64,000 nt of DNA, taken from Lentzea nigeriaca (GTDB lineage: Bacteria; Actinomycetota; Actinomycetes; Mycobacteriales; Pseudonocardiaceae). Positions 22,171 through 31,435 of the stretch are shown in pieces. The stretch is taken from contig NZ_JAFBCX010000001.1 in NCBI RefSeq assembly GCF_016907955.1, positions 992,001 to 1,056,000 on the forward strand, written 5' to 3'. The first letter of the stretch is position 1, and each line of letters starts with the position of its first letter. A program made the translations under genes and the position numbers. The notes beneath the pieces were generated by a model that did not search any database, was not told the DNA's origin, and saw only the letters and a program-made list of their open reading frames with translations.

Positions 22171-22746
22171 ATGAGAATCGGCGTCTTCTGCGGATCGTCG
22201 GCCGGACGTGTGCGGTACCTGGAGGTGGCCGGCGAGGTCGGCCGGACGCTCGCCCGGCGCGGGATCGAGGTCGTCTACGGCGGCGGACGCGTCGGCGCGA
22301 TGGGCGCGGTCGCCGACGGCGCTCTGGACGCCGGGGGATCGGTCGTCGGGGTGATCCCGGAGAGCATGGTCGCGTGGGAGATCGCGCACGACGGCCTGAC
22401 CGAACTGCACGTCGTTGACACCATGCACGAGCGCAAGGCGCTGATGGCCGACCTGGCGGACGGGTTCGTCGTGCTGCCGGGCGGCGCGGGCACGATGGAC
22501 GAGTTCTTCGAGATCTGGACGTGGGCCCAGCTCGAGCTGCACGCCAAGCCGATCGGCCTGCTCAACGTCGACGGGTTCTACGACCCGCTGCTCGCGATGG
22601 TCGACCACATGGTGGCCGAGGGGCTTCTCAAGGAGCCGTATCGCGACATGGTGCTCGTGGACGACGACGTGGAGCGTCTGCTGGACCGGTTCGCGGAGTA
22701 CCGGCCGCCGGCGTACCGGTGGGTGGAGGATGCGCCGCTCGGCTGA
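22171..22746 (+). CDS. LOG family cytokinin-nucleotide phosphoribohydrolase
   Basis: A 191-residue Rossmann-fold enzyme that releases free cytokinin base from its riboside monophosphate. The LOG motifs are present: YGGG at 36-39, MHERK at 85-89 and PGGAGTMDE at 103-111. The start is ATG 22171 (MRIGVFCGSS), the family norm; an in-frame ATG at 22159 is possible. It is divergent from the isopentenyltransferase copies, with an AT-richer shared promoter region (21997-22170). LOG proteins also occur as housekeeping enzymes, but this context points to cytokinin activation. A terminator hairpin follows. Confidence 0.88.
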   Translation: MRIGVFCGSSAGRVRYLEVAGEVGRTLARRGIEVVYGGGRVGAMGAVADGALDAGGSVVGVIPESMVAWEIAHDGLTELHVVDTMHERKALMADLADGFVVLPGGAGTMDEFFEIWTWAQLELHAKPIGLLNVDGFYDPLLAMVDHMVAEGLLKEPYRDMVLVDDDVERLLDRFAEYRPPAYRWVEDAPLG

Positions 22747-22761
22747 CGGGCCGCAAAGGAA

Positions 22762-22793
22762 ACCGCCCCCGAGGCGGAAGCACCGGGGGCGGT
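22762..22793. terminator. terminator between LOG and subtilisin genes
   Basis: ACCGCCCCCG, a 12-base loop and CGGGGGCGGT form a perfect 10-bp stem between two convergent genes. Confidence 0.8.
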
Positions 22794-22812
22794 CTCGTCA
22801 CTGCCGATCAGC

Positions 22813-24609
22813 TCAGACGTCGAGCGTCCAGCTGTTCAACGTGCCGCTGTCCAGGGCCGCCGCGTCACGAACCCGCAGCGTCCAGGTGCCGTTGGCGACC
22901 TCACTCGAGAGGTCCTTGGTGTAGGTCTCGTTGATGTTGTCGGCCGAGCCGCCGGAGCGGTTGTGCAGGTTGTAGACCGAACCGTCGGGCGCGATCAGGT
23001 CCACCACGAGGTCGCCCTTGTAGGTGTGCGTGATCGAGACCTTGACGGTCGAGGTCGCGGACGCGTTGCCCGCGCAGCCCGAGATCACGATGGTGCTGGT
23101 GACCGTGGACAGGTCGGGGATGGCGACCGGGGTGGAGTTGGTCTTGGCGTCACAGCCGCCACCAACGGCGTTGACGGTCCACGTGAAGGTCGCGGAACCG
23201 GTCTTGCCCGCGGAGTCGGTCACCGTGGCGGTCACCGTGGAGGTGCCCGCCGTGGTCGGCGTGCCGGAGATCGCGCCCGAGGAGGACGCGGACAGGCCGG
23301 CCGGGAGACCGGAGACGGACCAGGTGTACGGCGGGGTGCCGCCGGACGCCGACAGCTGCAGCGACACCGGCGAGCCGACCGTGGAGGTCTGGTTGCCGGG
23401 GTTCGTCACCGACGGCGTGCCGGGCTGGCCGCCGCCCCACAGCGTGTAGAGCAGCTTGTTCGGCGTGTTCGCGCCGACGTTGCTGATCTTGTCGGGGGTC
23501 GAGGCCGCGCTCAGGCCCGCCCAGACCGCGGCCGGGCTGTCGCTCGGGTGCGTGGCGAGCCACAGCGCCGAGGCGCCCGCGACGTGCGGGGTGGCCATCG
23601 AGGTGCCGGAGATGTTGTTCGTCGCGGTGTCGTTGGTGTTCCACGACGACACGATGTTCTGACCCGGCGCGTAGATGTCCGTGCAGGAGCCGTAGTTCGA
23701 GAACGAGGCGCGCGCGTCGGTGTTGGTCGACGCGTTGACCGTGATCGCCTCGGCCACGCGTGCGGGCGAGGTGCTGCACGCGTCGGTGTTCGAGTTGCCG
23801 GACGCGATGGCGTAGGTGACGCCGGACGCGATGGAACGGCGCACGGCCGCGTCCACGTTGTCGTCCGCGCCGCCGCCGAGCGACATGTTCGCGACCGCGG
23901 GCTTGACCGCGTTCGCCGTCACCCAGTCGATACCGCTGATGACTCCGGCGTAGGTGCCGGAACCCTGGCAGTTCAGCACCTTGACGGCGACGACCTTCGC
24001 GCCCTTGGCCAGGCCGTACTCCGCGCCCGCGATGGTGCCGGCGACGTGCGTGCCGTGGCCGTTGCAGTCGGTGTTGTTGCCGTCTCCGGTGGTGTTGGTG
24101 CCCCAGGAGGCGCGGCCGCCGAAGGTCTGGTGCGTGGTGCGCACACCGGTGTCGATGATGTACGCCGTGACGTTCGACGCCGTGGTGTCGTACTGGTAGC
24201 TGTTGCTCAGCGGAAGATCCCGCTGGTCAACGCGGTCCAGGCCCCAGGACGGGGGGTTCTGCTGGACGTCCATCGCGTGCACCTGGGCGTCCTGCGACAC
24301 GGATGCGACCCGCGGGTCCGCAGCCAGTTTGGCCGCCTGCTTCTCGGTCATCTTCACCGAGAAGCCGTTGAGCGCGTGCTGCCACACGGCGCCCAGCTGA
24401 CCGCCGAACTTGCTCGCCAGCTCCGGGGCGGCGGCCCTCGACGCCGTTCCGGCCTTGAGCGAGACGATGTAGCTGTCCTTGACGGACTCGGCGCGGTTGG
24501 CGCCGAGAATGGTTCCCACGTTCTCTTGTGCTGAAGCGGCGGGCACCACAGCGGCGGCCAGACATAGGGCAGCGGCGGCGGTGAGTCCCGTACCCAAGAC
24601 TCTTCGCAT
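22813..24609 (-). CDS. secreted subtilisin-like protease with P-domain
   Basis: A 598-residue exported S8 serine protease. Signal peptide 1-27, inhibitor I9 propeptide about 45-112, then the catalytic domain with Asp153 (IIDTGV), His185 (NGHGTH) and Ser337 (GTSMATPHVAG), close to the aqualysin/proteinase K type. A putative Ig-like domain (about 400-480, GTPPYTWSVSGLPAGL) and a C-terminal proprotein-convertase P-domain (about 490-598) follow. It probably degrades extracellular protein, with the C-terminal modules aiding stability or binding. It is divergent from a second secreted protease. Confidence 0.93.
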   Translation of the reverse strand: MRRVLGTGLTAAAALCLAAAVVPAASAQENVGTILGANRAESVKDSYIVSLKAGTASRAAAPELASKFGGQLGAVWQHALNGFSVKMTEKQAAKLAADPRVASVSQDAQVHAMDVQQNPPSWGLDRVDQRDLPLSNSYQYDTTASNVTAYIIDTGVRTTHQTFGGRASWGTNTTGDGNNTDCNGHGTHVAGTIAGAEYGLAKGAKVVAVKVLNCQGSGTYAGVISGIDWVTANAVKPAVANMSLGGGADDNVDAAVRRSIASGVTYAIASGNSNTDACSTSPARVAEAITVNASTNTDARASFSNYGSCTDIYAPGQNIVSSWNTNDTATNNISGTSMATPHVAGASALWLATHPSDSPAAVWAGLSAASTPDKISNVGANTPNKLLYTLWGGGQPGTPSVTNPGNQTSTVGSPVSLQLSASGGTPPYTWSVSGLPAGLSASSSGAISGTPTTAGTSTVTATVTDSAGKTGSATFTWTVNAVGGGCDAKTNSTPVAIPDLSTVTSTIVISGCAGNASATSTVKVSITHTYKGDLVVDLIAPDGSVYNLHNRSGGSADNINETYTKDLSSEVANGTWTLRVRDAAALDSGTLNSWTLDV

Positions 24610-24820
24610 TGCAGGGTTCTCCCTCGTGCAGGGAACAGGGTGATCTGCACGCTAGACCTAAACCGCAGGTCAGAGGGATACGCCGATCTGCGCGAACTGT
24701 TGACAGATTTGACACTTCGCCCTGGAGCGAATGTTTCCTCTGAGTTACGGAATAGGCCGGGGGAACGTATTTGATTTCCCTATACCAGCCAGTCGTCGGG
24801 TGTCCACCCCTCGATCGACT

Positions 24821-24834
24821 CTACCGGTCGGTAG
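24821..24834. promoter_or_regulatory. palindrome CTACCG-GT-CGGTAG
   Basis: A perfect 14-bp palindrome with 6-bp arms, about 180 bases before the S1 protease gene. The sequence resembles TetR-family operators. Confidence 0.5.
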
Positions 24835-24922
24835 GCACGCCGACATAGCGTCGCCCAGACGGAGGAACGAACTGATCGGGCAGTTCGCCGCCTGGGGACG
24901 CCATTCAGCCGGTGTCGTGCAC

Positions 24923-24940
24923 GCTGTGTTGCAGCACAGC
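24923..24940. promoter_or_regulatory. palindrome GCTGTG-N6-CACAGC
   Basis: An 18-bp inverted repeat with only one mismatched pair in the central six bases (TTGCAG), 76-93 bases before the S1 protease start. Confidence 0.5.
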
Positions 24941-25015
24941 CGATCTCCTCATCGCGGTTGCCCGGTCCGGCGTTACATCCGGCCCTGCACAACAGAGAAC
25001 TGAGGAGAAATGCCT

Positions 25016-26116
25016 ATGAAGCGCATGGCTGTCGCTGCAGTCGCCGTGCTGGCGGGTGCCCTCGCGACGACGGCTTCCCCTGCCGCCGTCGCCGCCGAAG
25101 GCCCCTCCGCCGACCTGCTCGCCGCGATGCAGCGCGACCTGGGACTGAACCCCCAGCAGGCGGCGGACCGGCTGCGTCAGGAAAGCGCTGCCGCGGTCCT
25201 GCAGCACGTCGCCCAGGGCTTCGCGGGTGACGAGTTCGGTGGCGCGTGGTTCGACGCGTCCATCGGCAAGCTCGTCGTCGGCGTGACGGACGCCGCCAAG
25301 TCCGACCGGCTGCGCAGGCTCGGCGCCGAGCCCCGCACGGTCGCCCACAAGGCCAGGGACCTCGACGCCGCCAAGGCCAAGCTCGACGCCTCGCCGGCGC
25401 CGGCCGAGGTCACCGGCTGGTACGTGGACACCAAGGCCAACGCTGTGACGATCACTGTCAAGCGTGGTCAGGCCGGCGCGGCGACGTCGCTGGTGGAGAA
25501 GGCGGGCAGCCTCGCCAGGGTCGTCGAGACCGACGAGGCGCCGCGGGTGTTGAAGGACATCCGCGGTGGCGACGCCTACTACATCAACAACGCCGGTCGG
25601 TGCTCCGTCGGCTTCGCGGTGGAGGGCGGGTTCGTGTCCGCCGGCCACTGCGGTTCGCCCGGCGACACCGTGAACGGTGTCGACAGGTCGGCGATGGGGC
25701 AGTTCGAGAAGTCGTCCTTCCCAGGCAACGACTACTCGTTCGTCCGCGCCAACTCGGCGTGGACGGCGACGGCCAAGGTGAACCACTACGGAGGCGCCGA
25801 CGTGGTCGTCTCCGGCAGCACCGAGGCCGCGGTCGGCGCCTCGATCTGCCGTTCCGGCTCGACCACGGGCTGGCACTGCGGCGAGGTCCAGGCGAAGAGC
25901 CAGACGGTCAACTACCAGGAGGGCTCGGTCAGCGGTCTGACGCGCACGAACGTGTGCGCGGAGCCCGGTGACTCCGGCGGCTCGTGGGTCAGCGGCACGC
26001 AGGCGCAGGGCGTCACCTCGGGTGGCTCCGGCGACTGCACCAGCGGCGGCACGACCTACTTCCAGCCGGTCAACGAGATCCTCTCGGCGTACGGCCTGAC
26101 GCTCGTCACGGGCTGA
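25016..26116 (+). CDS. secreted S1 protease, streptogrisin/alpha-lytic type
   Basis: A 366-residue preproprotease. Signal peptide 1-27, a long alpha-lytic-type propeptide to about 181, then the chymotrypsin-fold domain with His211 (SAGHC), Asp239 (GNDYS) and Ser320 (GDSGGSW). Six cysteines fit three disulfides. Two in-frame ATGs lie 6 bases apart; GAGGAG at 25002-25007 is 8 bases from the second and only 2 from the first, so 25016 is preferred. The propeptide acts as a folding helper and is removed outside the cell. It is divergent from the S8 protease gene. Confidence 0.93.
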   Translation: MKRMAVAAVAVLAGALATTASPAAVAAEGPSADLLAAMQRDLGLNPQQAADRLRQESAAAVLQHVAQGFAGDEFGGAWFDASIGKLVVGVTDAAKSDRLRRLGAEPRTVAHKARDLDAAKAKLDASPAPAEVTGWYVDTKANAVTITVKRGQAGAATSLVEKAGSLARVVETDEAPRVLKDIRGGDAYYINNAGRCSVGFAVEGGFVSAGHCGSPGDTVNGVDRSAMGQFEKSSFPGNDYSFVRANSAWTATAKVNHYGGADVVVSGSTEAAVGASICRSGSTTGWHCGEVQAKSQTVNYQEGSVSGLTRTNVCAEPGDSGGSWVSGTQAQGVTSGGSGDCTSGGTTYFQPVNEILSAYGLTLVTG

Positions 26117-26123
26117 CGTTCCC

Positions 26124-26167
26124 GATGAAGGGAACCTTCGTCCACGTGGATGAAGGTTCCCTTCATC
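26124..26167. terminator. 44-bp near-perfect palindrome, probable terminator
   Basis: GATGAAGGGAACCTTC pairs exactly with GAAGGTTCCCTTCATC (16-bp stem), and the loop itself contains the perfect palindrome TCCACGTGGA. It lies between convergent protease and regulator genes. It is less GC-rich than other terminators here and may belong to a dispersed repeat family. Confidence 0.75.
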
Positions 26168-26171
26168 GTTC

Positions 26172-26669
26172 TCACGCTTCGCGCTGTTCGAGCCACTTCT
26201 CGCGGTGCGTGCGCCAGCGGTCCAGCATCGAGCCGAGCTCGCTGTGGCAGAACCGGAAGAACTCGCGGGTCTCGTCCAGCCGCGTCCCCGCCTCGGTGGC
26301 GGCGCCGAGCGCGTCGACGCCCTCGCCCAGCACCTCGTCGACCATGGCGAGCATCTGGTCCTTGCGAAAAGTCGCCTCGTACCAGACGTTGTCGCGCATC
26401 CGGTAGACGTCCCTGCGTGATCCGGGCTCCCGCTCGCGGCTGACGATCTGGACCGTGGTCAGGTAGCGCACCGCGCCCGACACCGCCGCCGGGGAGATCT
26501 GCAGCAGGTCGGCGATCTCGGCCGCAGTGAGCCGCCCTGAGTCGGTCGTCAGCAGCGCCGCGAGGATGCGCGCCGGCATGCGTGGCACGCCGGTGTCCGC
26601 CAGAATTCCGCCGAAGCGTTCGACGAACTGGCTCACCGCCTGGTGGTCACGCTGCGTAGCTCTCGTCAC
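26172..26669 (-). CDS. GbsR/MarR-type winged-helix regulator
   Basis: A 165-residue regulator with a winged helix (ILAALLTTDSGRLTAAEIADLLQISPAAVSGAVRYL) and a helical C-terminal dimer region rich in Trp and Glu. I chose the GTG at 26669 because AAAGGGG stands about 10 bases before it; a TTG at 26705 lacks such a site. It is divergent from an ABC exporter operon over 83 bases holding inverted repeats, which makes it the likely repressor of that exporter. Confidence 0.85.
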   Translation of the reverse strand: MTRATQRDHQAVSQFVERFGGILADTGVPRMPARILAALLTTDSGRLTAAEIADLLQISPAAVSGAVRYLTTVQIVSREREPGSRRDVYRMRDNVWYEATFRKDQMLAMVDEVLGEGVDALGAATEAGTRLDETREFFRFCHSELGSMLDRWRTHREKWLEQREA

Positions 26670-26714
26670 GGCGGCATCATCCCCTTTCGTCAGCCGATCG
26701 GGCAAAATTTACGT

Positions 26715-26732
26715 ACTTCACGAAGTTGTGAA
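26715..26732. promoter_or_regulatory. overlapping inverted repeats before the ABC exporter
   Basis: ACTTC-AC-GAAGT (26715-26726) and TTCAC-6-GTGAA (26717-26732) overlap, 21-38 bases before the exporter ATG. They are probable sites for the divergent GbsR/MarR regulator. Confidence 0.5.
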
Positions 26733-26752
26733 AGAAGTGTAGCTTACCGGCC

Positions 26753-27640
26753 ATGACATCTGCGATATCCGTGTCGGGCCTGGTGAAGACCTTCGGCCCG
26801 ACGCGTGCACTGGACGACCTCGACCTGGACGTCCAGACCGGTGAGGTGCACGGCTTCCTCGGCCCGAACGGGGCGGGCAAGTCGACGACGATCCGGATCC
26901 TCCTCGGCCTGCTGCGTGCCGACTCCGGCACCGCGCGGCTTCTCGGCGGCGACCCGTGGAAGGACACCGCGAGCCTCCACCGCCGCCTCGCCTACGTCCC
27001 CGGCGACGTGAACCTCTGGCCCAACCTGACCGGTGGCGAGGTCATCGACCTGCTCGGACGGCTCCGCGGCGGCTTGAACAAGCAGCGCCGTGCGGAGCTC
27101 CTGGAGCGCTTCGAACTGGACCCGCGCAAGAAGGGCCGCACCTACTCCAAGGGCAACCGGCAGAAGGTCGCCCTCGTCGCCGCCCTGTCGAGCGACGTCG
27201 AACTGCTGATTCTCGACGAGCCGACCTCGGGCCTCGACCCGTTGATGGAGGCCGTCTTCCAGGACTGCATCAACGACGAACGCGAGCGCGGCCGCACCGT
27301 GCTGCTGTCGAGCCACATCCTCGCCGAGGTCGAGGCGCTGTGCGACCGGGTCAGCATCATCCGCAACGGCCACTGCGTCGAGACCGGCACGCTCGCCGAG
27401 CTGCGGCACCTGACCCGCACGTCGATCTCCGCCGAGCTCGCGGGCCCGCCCAACGGCCTTACCTCGATGGACGGCGTGCACGACCTCGTGGCCGAGGGCA
27501 ACCGGGTCAGGTTCGAGGTCGACTCGGACAAGCTCGACCTCGTACTCAAGCAGCTCGTGACGTCGGGCGTGCGCACGCTGACCTCGCAGCCGCCCACGCT
27601 CGAAGAGCTCTTCCTGCGGCACTACGAGGACGCGAAATGA
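26753..27640 (+). CDS. ABC exporter ATP-binding protein
   Basis: A 295-residue ATPase with Walker [10 protein letters not shown] (about 38-46), the signature region [13 protein letters not shown] (a variant of the usual LSGGQ), Walker [14 protein letters not shown] and the switch His in LLSSHIL. The C-terminal 70 residues are an added domain seen in drug-exporter ATPases. Its TGA overlaps the ATG of the permease gene (ATGA), so the two are made together. The divergent regulator suggests induction by a toxic compound. Confidence 0.92.
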   Translation: MTSAISVSGLVKTFGPTRALDDLDLDVQTGEVHGFLGPNGAGKSTTIRILLGLLRADSGTARLLGGDPWKDTASLHRRLAYVPGDVNLWPNLTGGEVIDLLGRLRGGLNKQRRAELLERFELDPRKKGRTYSKGNRQKVALVAALSSDVELLILDEPTSGLDPLMEAVFQDCINDERERGRTVLLSSHILAEVEALCDRVSIIRNGHCVETGTLAELRHLTRTSISAELAGPPNGLTSMDGVHDLVAEGNRVRFEVDSDKLDLVLKQLVTSGVRTLTSQPPTLEELFLRHYEDAK

Positions 27641-29235
27641 TCGGCACCGCTCTCGTCGGAACTGGGCACCTCGTCCGGCTGGCGCTGCGCCGCGACCGGA
27701 TCCTGCTGCCCATCTGGATCTTCTTCCTGGTCTTCACCACGCTGTCGACGACGACCGCGCTGGAGCAGGTGTACGGCACCCAGGAGTCCAGGGCGCTGCT
27801 CGGCGTCACCGCGAACGCGAACTCCGCGTTCCTCGCGATGCTCGGCCCGCTGCACGACTGGTCGTCGCTGGGCGGCCTGGTGGTCTGGCGCTGGGGCGTC
27901 TTCGCTGGGCTGTTCGTCGCGATCATGGCCCTCCTGGTCGTCACCAGGCACACGCGCGCCGAAGAAGAGGCCGGCCGCACGGAGCTGATCGCCGCCACGG
28001 TTGTCGGCCGGCACGCGCCGCTGGCGGCCTCGGTGATCGTCGCGGGAGGCGCGAGCCTGCTGATCGGCGTGCTACAGGCCGTCGTGCTGATCGGCAAGGG
28101 GCTGGACGCGTCCGGTTCGTTCGCGTTCGGCCTGTCCACGGCTTCGGTGGGCCTGGTGTTCACCGGCGTCAGCGCCTTGACCGCCCAGCTGTCGGAGAAC
28201 TCGCGCGTGTCCAACGCGATCGCGGGCGGGTTCCTCGGCGTGACCTACCTGTTCCGCGCCGCGGGAGACGCGGCGGGGGAGTCCGGCCCGCAGTGGCTCA
28301 CCTGGTTCTCGCCGATCGGCTGGACCGAGCACGTCCGGTCGTTCGCGGACAACAGGTTCTGGGTGCTGGGCATCTCGCTGGCCGCCACCGTTCTACTGGT
28401 GGGTGTCTCGGCCTACGTCGTGACGCGCAGGGACGTGGGTCTCGGCCTGCTCGCGACCCGGCTCGGGCCTGCTCACGGCAGGATCGGCACGCCGTTCGGA
28501 CTGGCGTGGCGGCTGCAGAAGGGCTCGCTGATCGGCTGGTCGCTCGCGTTGTTCGTGGTCGGCATGATCTACGGCAGCGTCGCGCAGGCGGTCGGGCAGA
28601 TGGTCGAGGACAACCCGACGCTCGGCCAGATCGTCTCGAAGATCGGCGGCGCCGACGCGATGATCGACGCGTTCTTCGCGACCATCACGCAGCTGCTGGG
28701 CCTGATCACGTCGATCTACCTCGTGCAGGCGGTGCTGCGGCTGCGGTCGGAGGAGACCTCGTTCCGCGCGGAGCCGCTGCTCGCCACGCCGGTCTCGCGC
28801 TGGGGCTGGGTGGCGTCGCACGCGGTGTTCGCCCTGGTCGGAGGCGCGATCGTGCTGGCGTTCGCGGGCCTCGGACTCGGACTCGTGCACGGCGTGCAGA
28901 CCGGCGACGTCGGCACGGTCCTGCCGAAGATGCTCGGCGCCGCGCTCGTCCAGCTCCCGGCGGCGTGGGTCGTCGCGGGCGTGGCCCTGCTGCTGTTCGG
29001 GCTGTTCCCGCAGTTCACGGGTGTCAGCTGGGCGGTGGTGTCGGCGTCGCTGGTGATCACGCTGCTCGGCCCGGCGCTGCAGCTGGACCAGTGGGTGCTC
29101 GACATCGCGCCGTTCACGCACGTGCCGAAGTACCCGGACATCGTCGCCGGGCCGCTGCTGTGGCTCAGCGGGGTGGCGGTGGTGCTTGTGGCTGCGGGGT
29201 TCGCCGGGTTCCGGCGCCGCGACCTGACCACGTGA
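27637..29235 (+). CDS. ABC exporter permease, double-length (multidrug type)
   Basis: A 532-residue permease with about twelve hydrophobic helices, twice the usual six, with two homologous halves (about 1-260 and 280-532). This arrangement is typical of actinobacterial polyketide/antibiotic exporters. It starts at the ATG inside the ATPase stop. The last 71 bases overlap the 3' end of the convergent MFS gene. Confidence 0.88.
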   Translation: MIGTALVGTGHLVRLALRRDRILLPIWIFFLVFTTLSTTTALEQVYGTQESRALLGVTANANSAFLAMLGPLHDWSSLGGLVVWRWGVFAGLFVAIMALLVVTRHTRAEEEAGRTELIAATVVGRHAPLAASVIVAGGASLLIGVLQAVVLIGKGLDASGSFAFGLSTASVGLVFTGVSALTAQLSENSRVSNAIAGGFLGVTYLFRAAGDAAGESGPQWLTWFSPIGWTEHVRSFADNRFWVLGISLAATVLLVGVSAYVVTRRDVGLGLLATRLGPAHGRIGTPFGLAWRLQKGSLIGWSLALFVVGMIYGSVAQAVGQMVEDNPTLGQIVSKIGGADAMIDAFFATITQLLGLITSIYLVQAVLRLRSEETSFRAEPLLATPVSRWGWVASHAVFALVGGAIVLAFAGLGLGLVHGVQTGDVGTVLPKMLGAALVQLPAAWVVAGVALLLFGLFPQFTGVSWAVVSASLVITLLGPALQLDQWVLDIAPFTHVPKYPDIVAGPLLWLSGVAVVLVAAGFAGFRRRDLTT

Positions 29236-30331
29236 CGATCGCGGGCACCATGATCAGCAGTGCTGCCGGGACGAGGAATCCCAGCAGTGGATGGGACTGG
29301 TAGAGGGGGACGAACGCCAGCGGGGCCGCGGCAGCGCCCATGAAGCGCAGTGACTGCACGACACTGACGCTGCCGCCCCTGTTGGCGTTCTCGCTCTGCA
29401 GCACCAACGCGTTGATGCTCACCAGCACACCCTGAGCAGCCGCCCCGGTGAGCGCCCACGCGATGACCACGATCGCCGCGACCGGCGACGTGCCGACCGC
29501 CACGATGAGACCGCCGCCCAGCGTCGTGCCGACCACGACCGTGGTCGTGGCCCCGTACCGGTCGACGGCCTTGCCGACCTGCCGCGCGGTCAGGAACCCG
29601 ACAATGCCGAACCCGGTGAGCAGGACCCCGCGCTCACCCGCGCCGAGGCCGAAGACGTCGTCGAGCCGGAACGCGACGAGGAACGACAGCCCGCCCAGGC
29701 AGGCCCAGCCGACGAACGCGACCAGGGCAGGCCGCAGCGTGCTCGGCACGAAGGCACTGCGCAGGCTCGCGTCGCGCTCCGGCTCGGTGTCGGTCTGCGG
29801 TACGCCCAGCACCGCGAGCCCGACGGCGACGATCGAGATCACCACGAACGCGAGCCGCCAGTCGACCTCGGCGGTGAGCCCGCCTACGAGCGGCGCGGAC
29901 GTCTGCCCGGCGGCCTGCATCGATCCGAACAGGCCCAGCGCACGGCCGAGCTTCTCCTTCGGCGTCGAGGCGGCGATCACGGCCAGCAGCACCGGCGTGG
30001 TGAACGAGTTGGCCGCGCCCTGCAACGCCCGTGAGGCCAGCAGCACCTCGAACGTCCAGGCGCTCGCCGCCAGCGCGGAGGCCACCGCGTAGACGACGTA
30101 GCCGATCCGGACCGTCCGTTGTGGACCCCAGCGTTGCGCGAGGGTGCCGGACACGAGCATCAGGACCGCGAACGGCACGAGGTAGAACGTCAGCGTCGAG
30201 GCCGCCGCACCCGGTGACCGGCCGAAGGTGTGGCCGATCTCGGGCAGGATCGACGTCGTGACGGCGCCGCCGAACGGCCCCATCACTGCTCCGGCGTACA
30301 ACCCGGCGCGCGCCAAGCGGCCCACGGACAC
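29165..30331 (-). CDS. MFS transporter
   Basis: A 388-residue major-facilitator protein with about twelve helices, beginning GRLARAGLYAGAVMGPFGGAV and with the loop LAQRWGPQRTVR between helices 2 and 3. Likely a drug or metabolite efflux pump. The C-terminus is proline-rich ([10 protein letters not shown]). The start is GTG; a second GTG two codons on is possible because GGAGGTG overlaps the first. It lies 37 bases downstream of the WYL regulator gene on the same strand and is probably in its operon. Confidence 0.88.
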   Translation of the reverse strand: MSVGRLARAGLYAGAVMGPFGGAVTTSILPEIGHTFGRSPGAAASTLTFYLVPFAVLMLVSGTLAQRWGPQRTVRIGYVVYAVASALAASAWTFEVLLASRALQGAANSFTTPVLLAVIAASTPKEKLGRALGLFGSMQAAGQTSAPLVGGLTAEVDWRLAFVVISIVAVGLAVLGVPQTDTEPERDASLRSAFVPSTLRPALVAFVGWACLGGLSFLVAFRLDDVFGLGAGERGVLLTGFGIVGFLTARQVGKAVDRYGATTTVVVGTTLGGGLIVAVGTSPVAAIVVIAWALTGAAAQGVLVSINALVLQSENANRGGSVSVVQSLRFMGAAAAPLAFVPLYQSHPLLGFLVPAALLIMVPAIVTWSGRGAGTRRTPQPQAPPPPR

Positions 30332-30368
30332 CTCCGCCGCTCACCCTAGTCGCCGATGGTTGCTGGAG

Positions 30369-31340
30369 CTAAGTTTTTCTCGCGGCGCAGGACGTGAGGC
30401 GATCGGCGAGCGCGCTGACGAGGTCGCGGAGTTCGTCGGGCCGCTCGATGACGAACGGCCGGTCGAGTGCGGCGAGCACACCGGGCACCCAGTCGAGCCG
30501 CTCCGCCCGCAGCTCGACGTGCCGCCAGCGCTCGGCCGCGGGCTCGTCCGCATCCAGGCTCGCGACGCTGACCGGGAGGCGGGCGCGGATCTGCTCGACC
30601 GTCCCATGGATCCGCAAGGTCACCTCGTGCCGGTACTCGGCCGTGGCGAATCCCGTCACCACACGCTCGGCCGGGTCAGGACCCACCGGCAGGTCGAACG
30701 AGCCGGGCAGGGCCCGCGCGTCCGCGATGCGGTCGAGCCGGAAGGTCCGGTCCTCGCCGAGCCGGGCGTCCTCGCCCGTGACGTACCACCGGCCCGCATG
30801 GGCGACGATCCCGTACGGGTGCAGCGTGCGTTCGCTGCGCTGTCCGGCACGGTCGGTGTAGCGGATCGAGACCGGCCGGTGATGGCGCACCGCGTCGGCG
30901 ATCGTGAGCAGGACGGCGGCGTCTGGCGTGTCGACCTCGCCGGGCTGGTCCGTGAAGGCGAGAGCGTCCAGCAGCGTGTCCAGCCGCCGGGCGACGTGCT
31001 TCGGCAGCACCCGCCGGATCTTCGCCGACGCCGTCTCGCTCGCCGTGAGCTCCGTCGTCAAACCCGCCCGGCGGCCGGCGACCAGGCCGAGCAGCACGGC
31101 CAGCGCCTCGTCGTCGCTCAGCATGAGCGGAGGCAGGCGGTAGGTGGGGGCGAGCCGGTACCCGCCGTAGCGGCCGCGCACCGACTCCACGGGCACGTCG
31201 AGGTCGATCAGCTGGTCCACGTACCGGCGCACGGTGCGCCCCTCGACGCCGAGCCGGTCGGCGAGCTCTGCCACCGTCCTGGTGCCGCCCGACTGCAGCA
31301 GCTCCAGGAGGGTCAGCACACGGCCGGTGGGTCGGGGCAC
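30369..31340 (-). CDS. WYL-domain transcriptional regulator
   Basis: A 323-residue regulator with an N-terminal HTH_11 winged helix (LLELLQSGGTRTVAELADRLGVEGRTVRRYVDQL), a WYL ligand domain at about 140-230 (VSIRYTDRAGQRSERTLHPYGIVAHAGRWYVTGED) and a C-terminal WCX-like extension. GTG start; TAGGCT lies 6 nt before it, so the mRNA is probably leaderless. A 27-bp palindrome follows in the divergent promoter with the VOC gene. The MFS pump downstream and the VOC protein are its likely targets. Confidence 0.92.
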   Translation of the reverse strand: MPRPTGRVLTLLELLQSGGTRTVAELADRLGVEGRTVRRYVDQLIDLDVPVESVRGRYGGYRLAPTYRLPPLMLSDDEALAVLLGLVAGRRAGLTTELTASETASAKIRRVLPKHVARRLDTLLDALAFTDQPGEVDTPDAAVLLTIADAVRHHRPVSIRYTDRAGQRSERTLHPYGIVAHAGRWYVTGEDARLGEDRTFRLDRIADARALPGSFDLPVGPDPAERVVTGFATAEYRHEVTLRIHGTVEQIRARLPVSVASLDADEPAAERWRHVELRAERLDWVPGVLAALDRPFVIERPDELRDLVSALADRLTSCAARKT

Positions 31341-31357
31341 ATCCGCAGCCTAACGCG

Positions 31358-31384
31358 AATACCGGACCGATTCTGTCCAGTATT
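31358..31384. promoter_or_regulatory. 27-bp operator-like palindrome between WYL and VOC genes
   Basis: Left arm AATACCGGAC, right arm GTCCAGTATT, 7-base centre; nine of ten arm positions pair. It lies directly upstream of the WYL leaderless promoter box and about 50 bases before the VOC gene, so one site could control both directions. Confidence 0.7.
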
Positions 31385-31435
31385 TCTCCTAGCCTGCGCC
31401 GTGCACGTCTCAGCACAGCGCGAGGAGATACACCG

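Larger units (their letters stand above)
24610..25015. other. intergenic region between two divergent protease genes
   Basis: About 400 bases without a convincing gene. It holds TTGACA twice in tandem (24700-24705 and 24709-24714) and the two palindromes listed separately; GAGGAG at 25002-25007 is the ribosome site of the plus-strand gene. It is probably a two-way promoter region. Confidence 0.6.
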
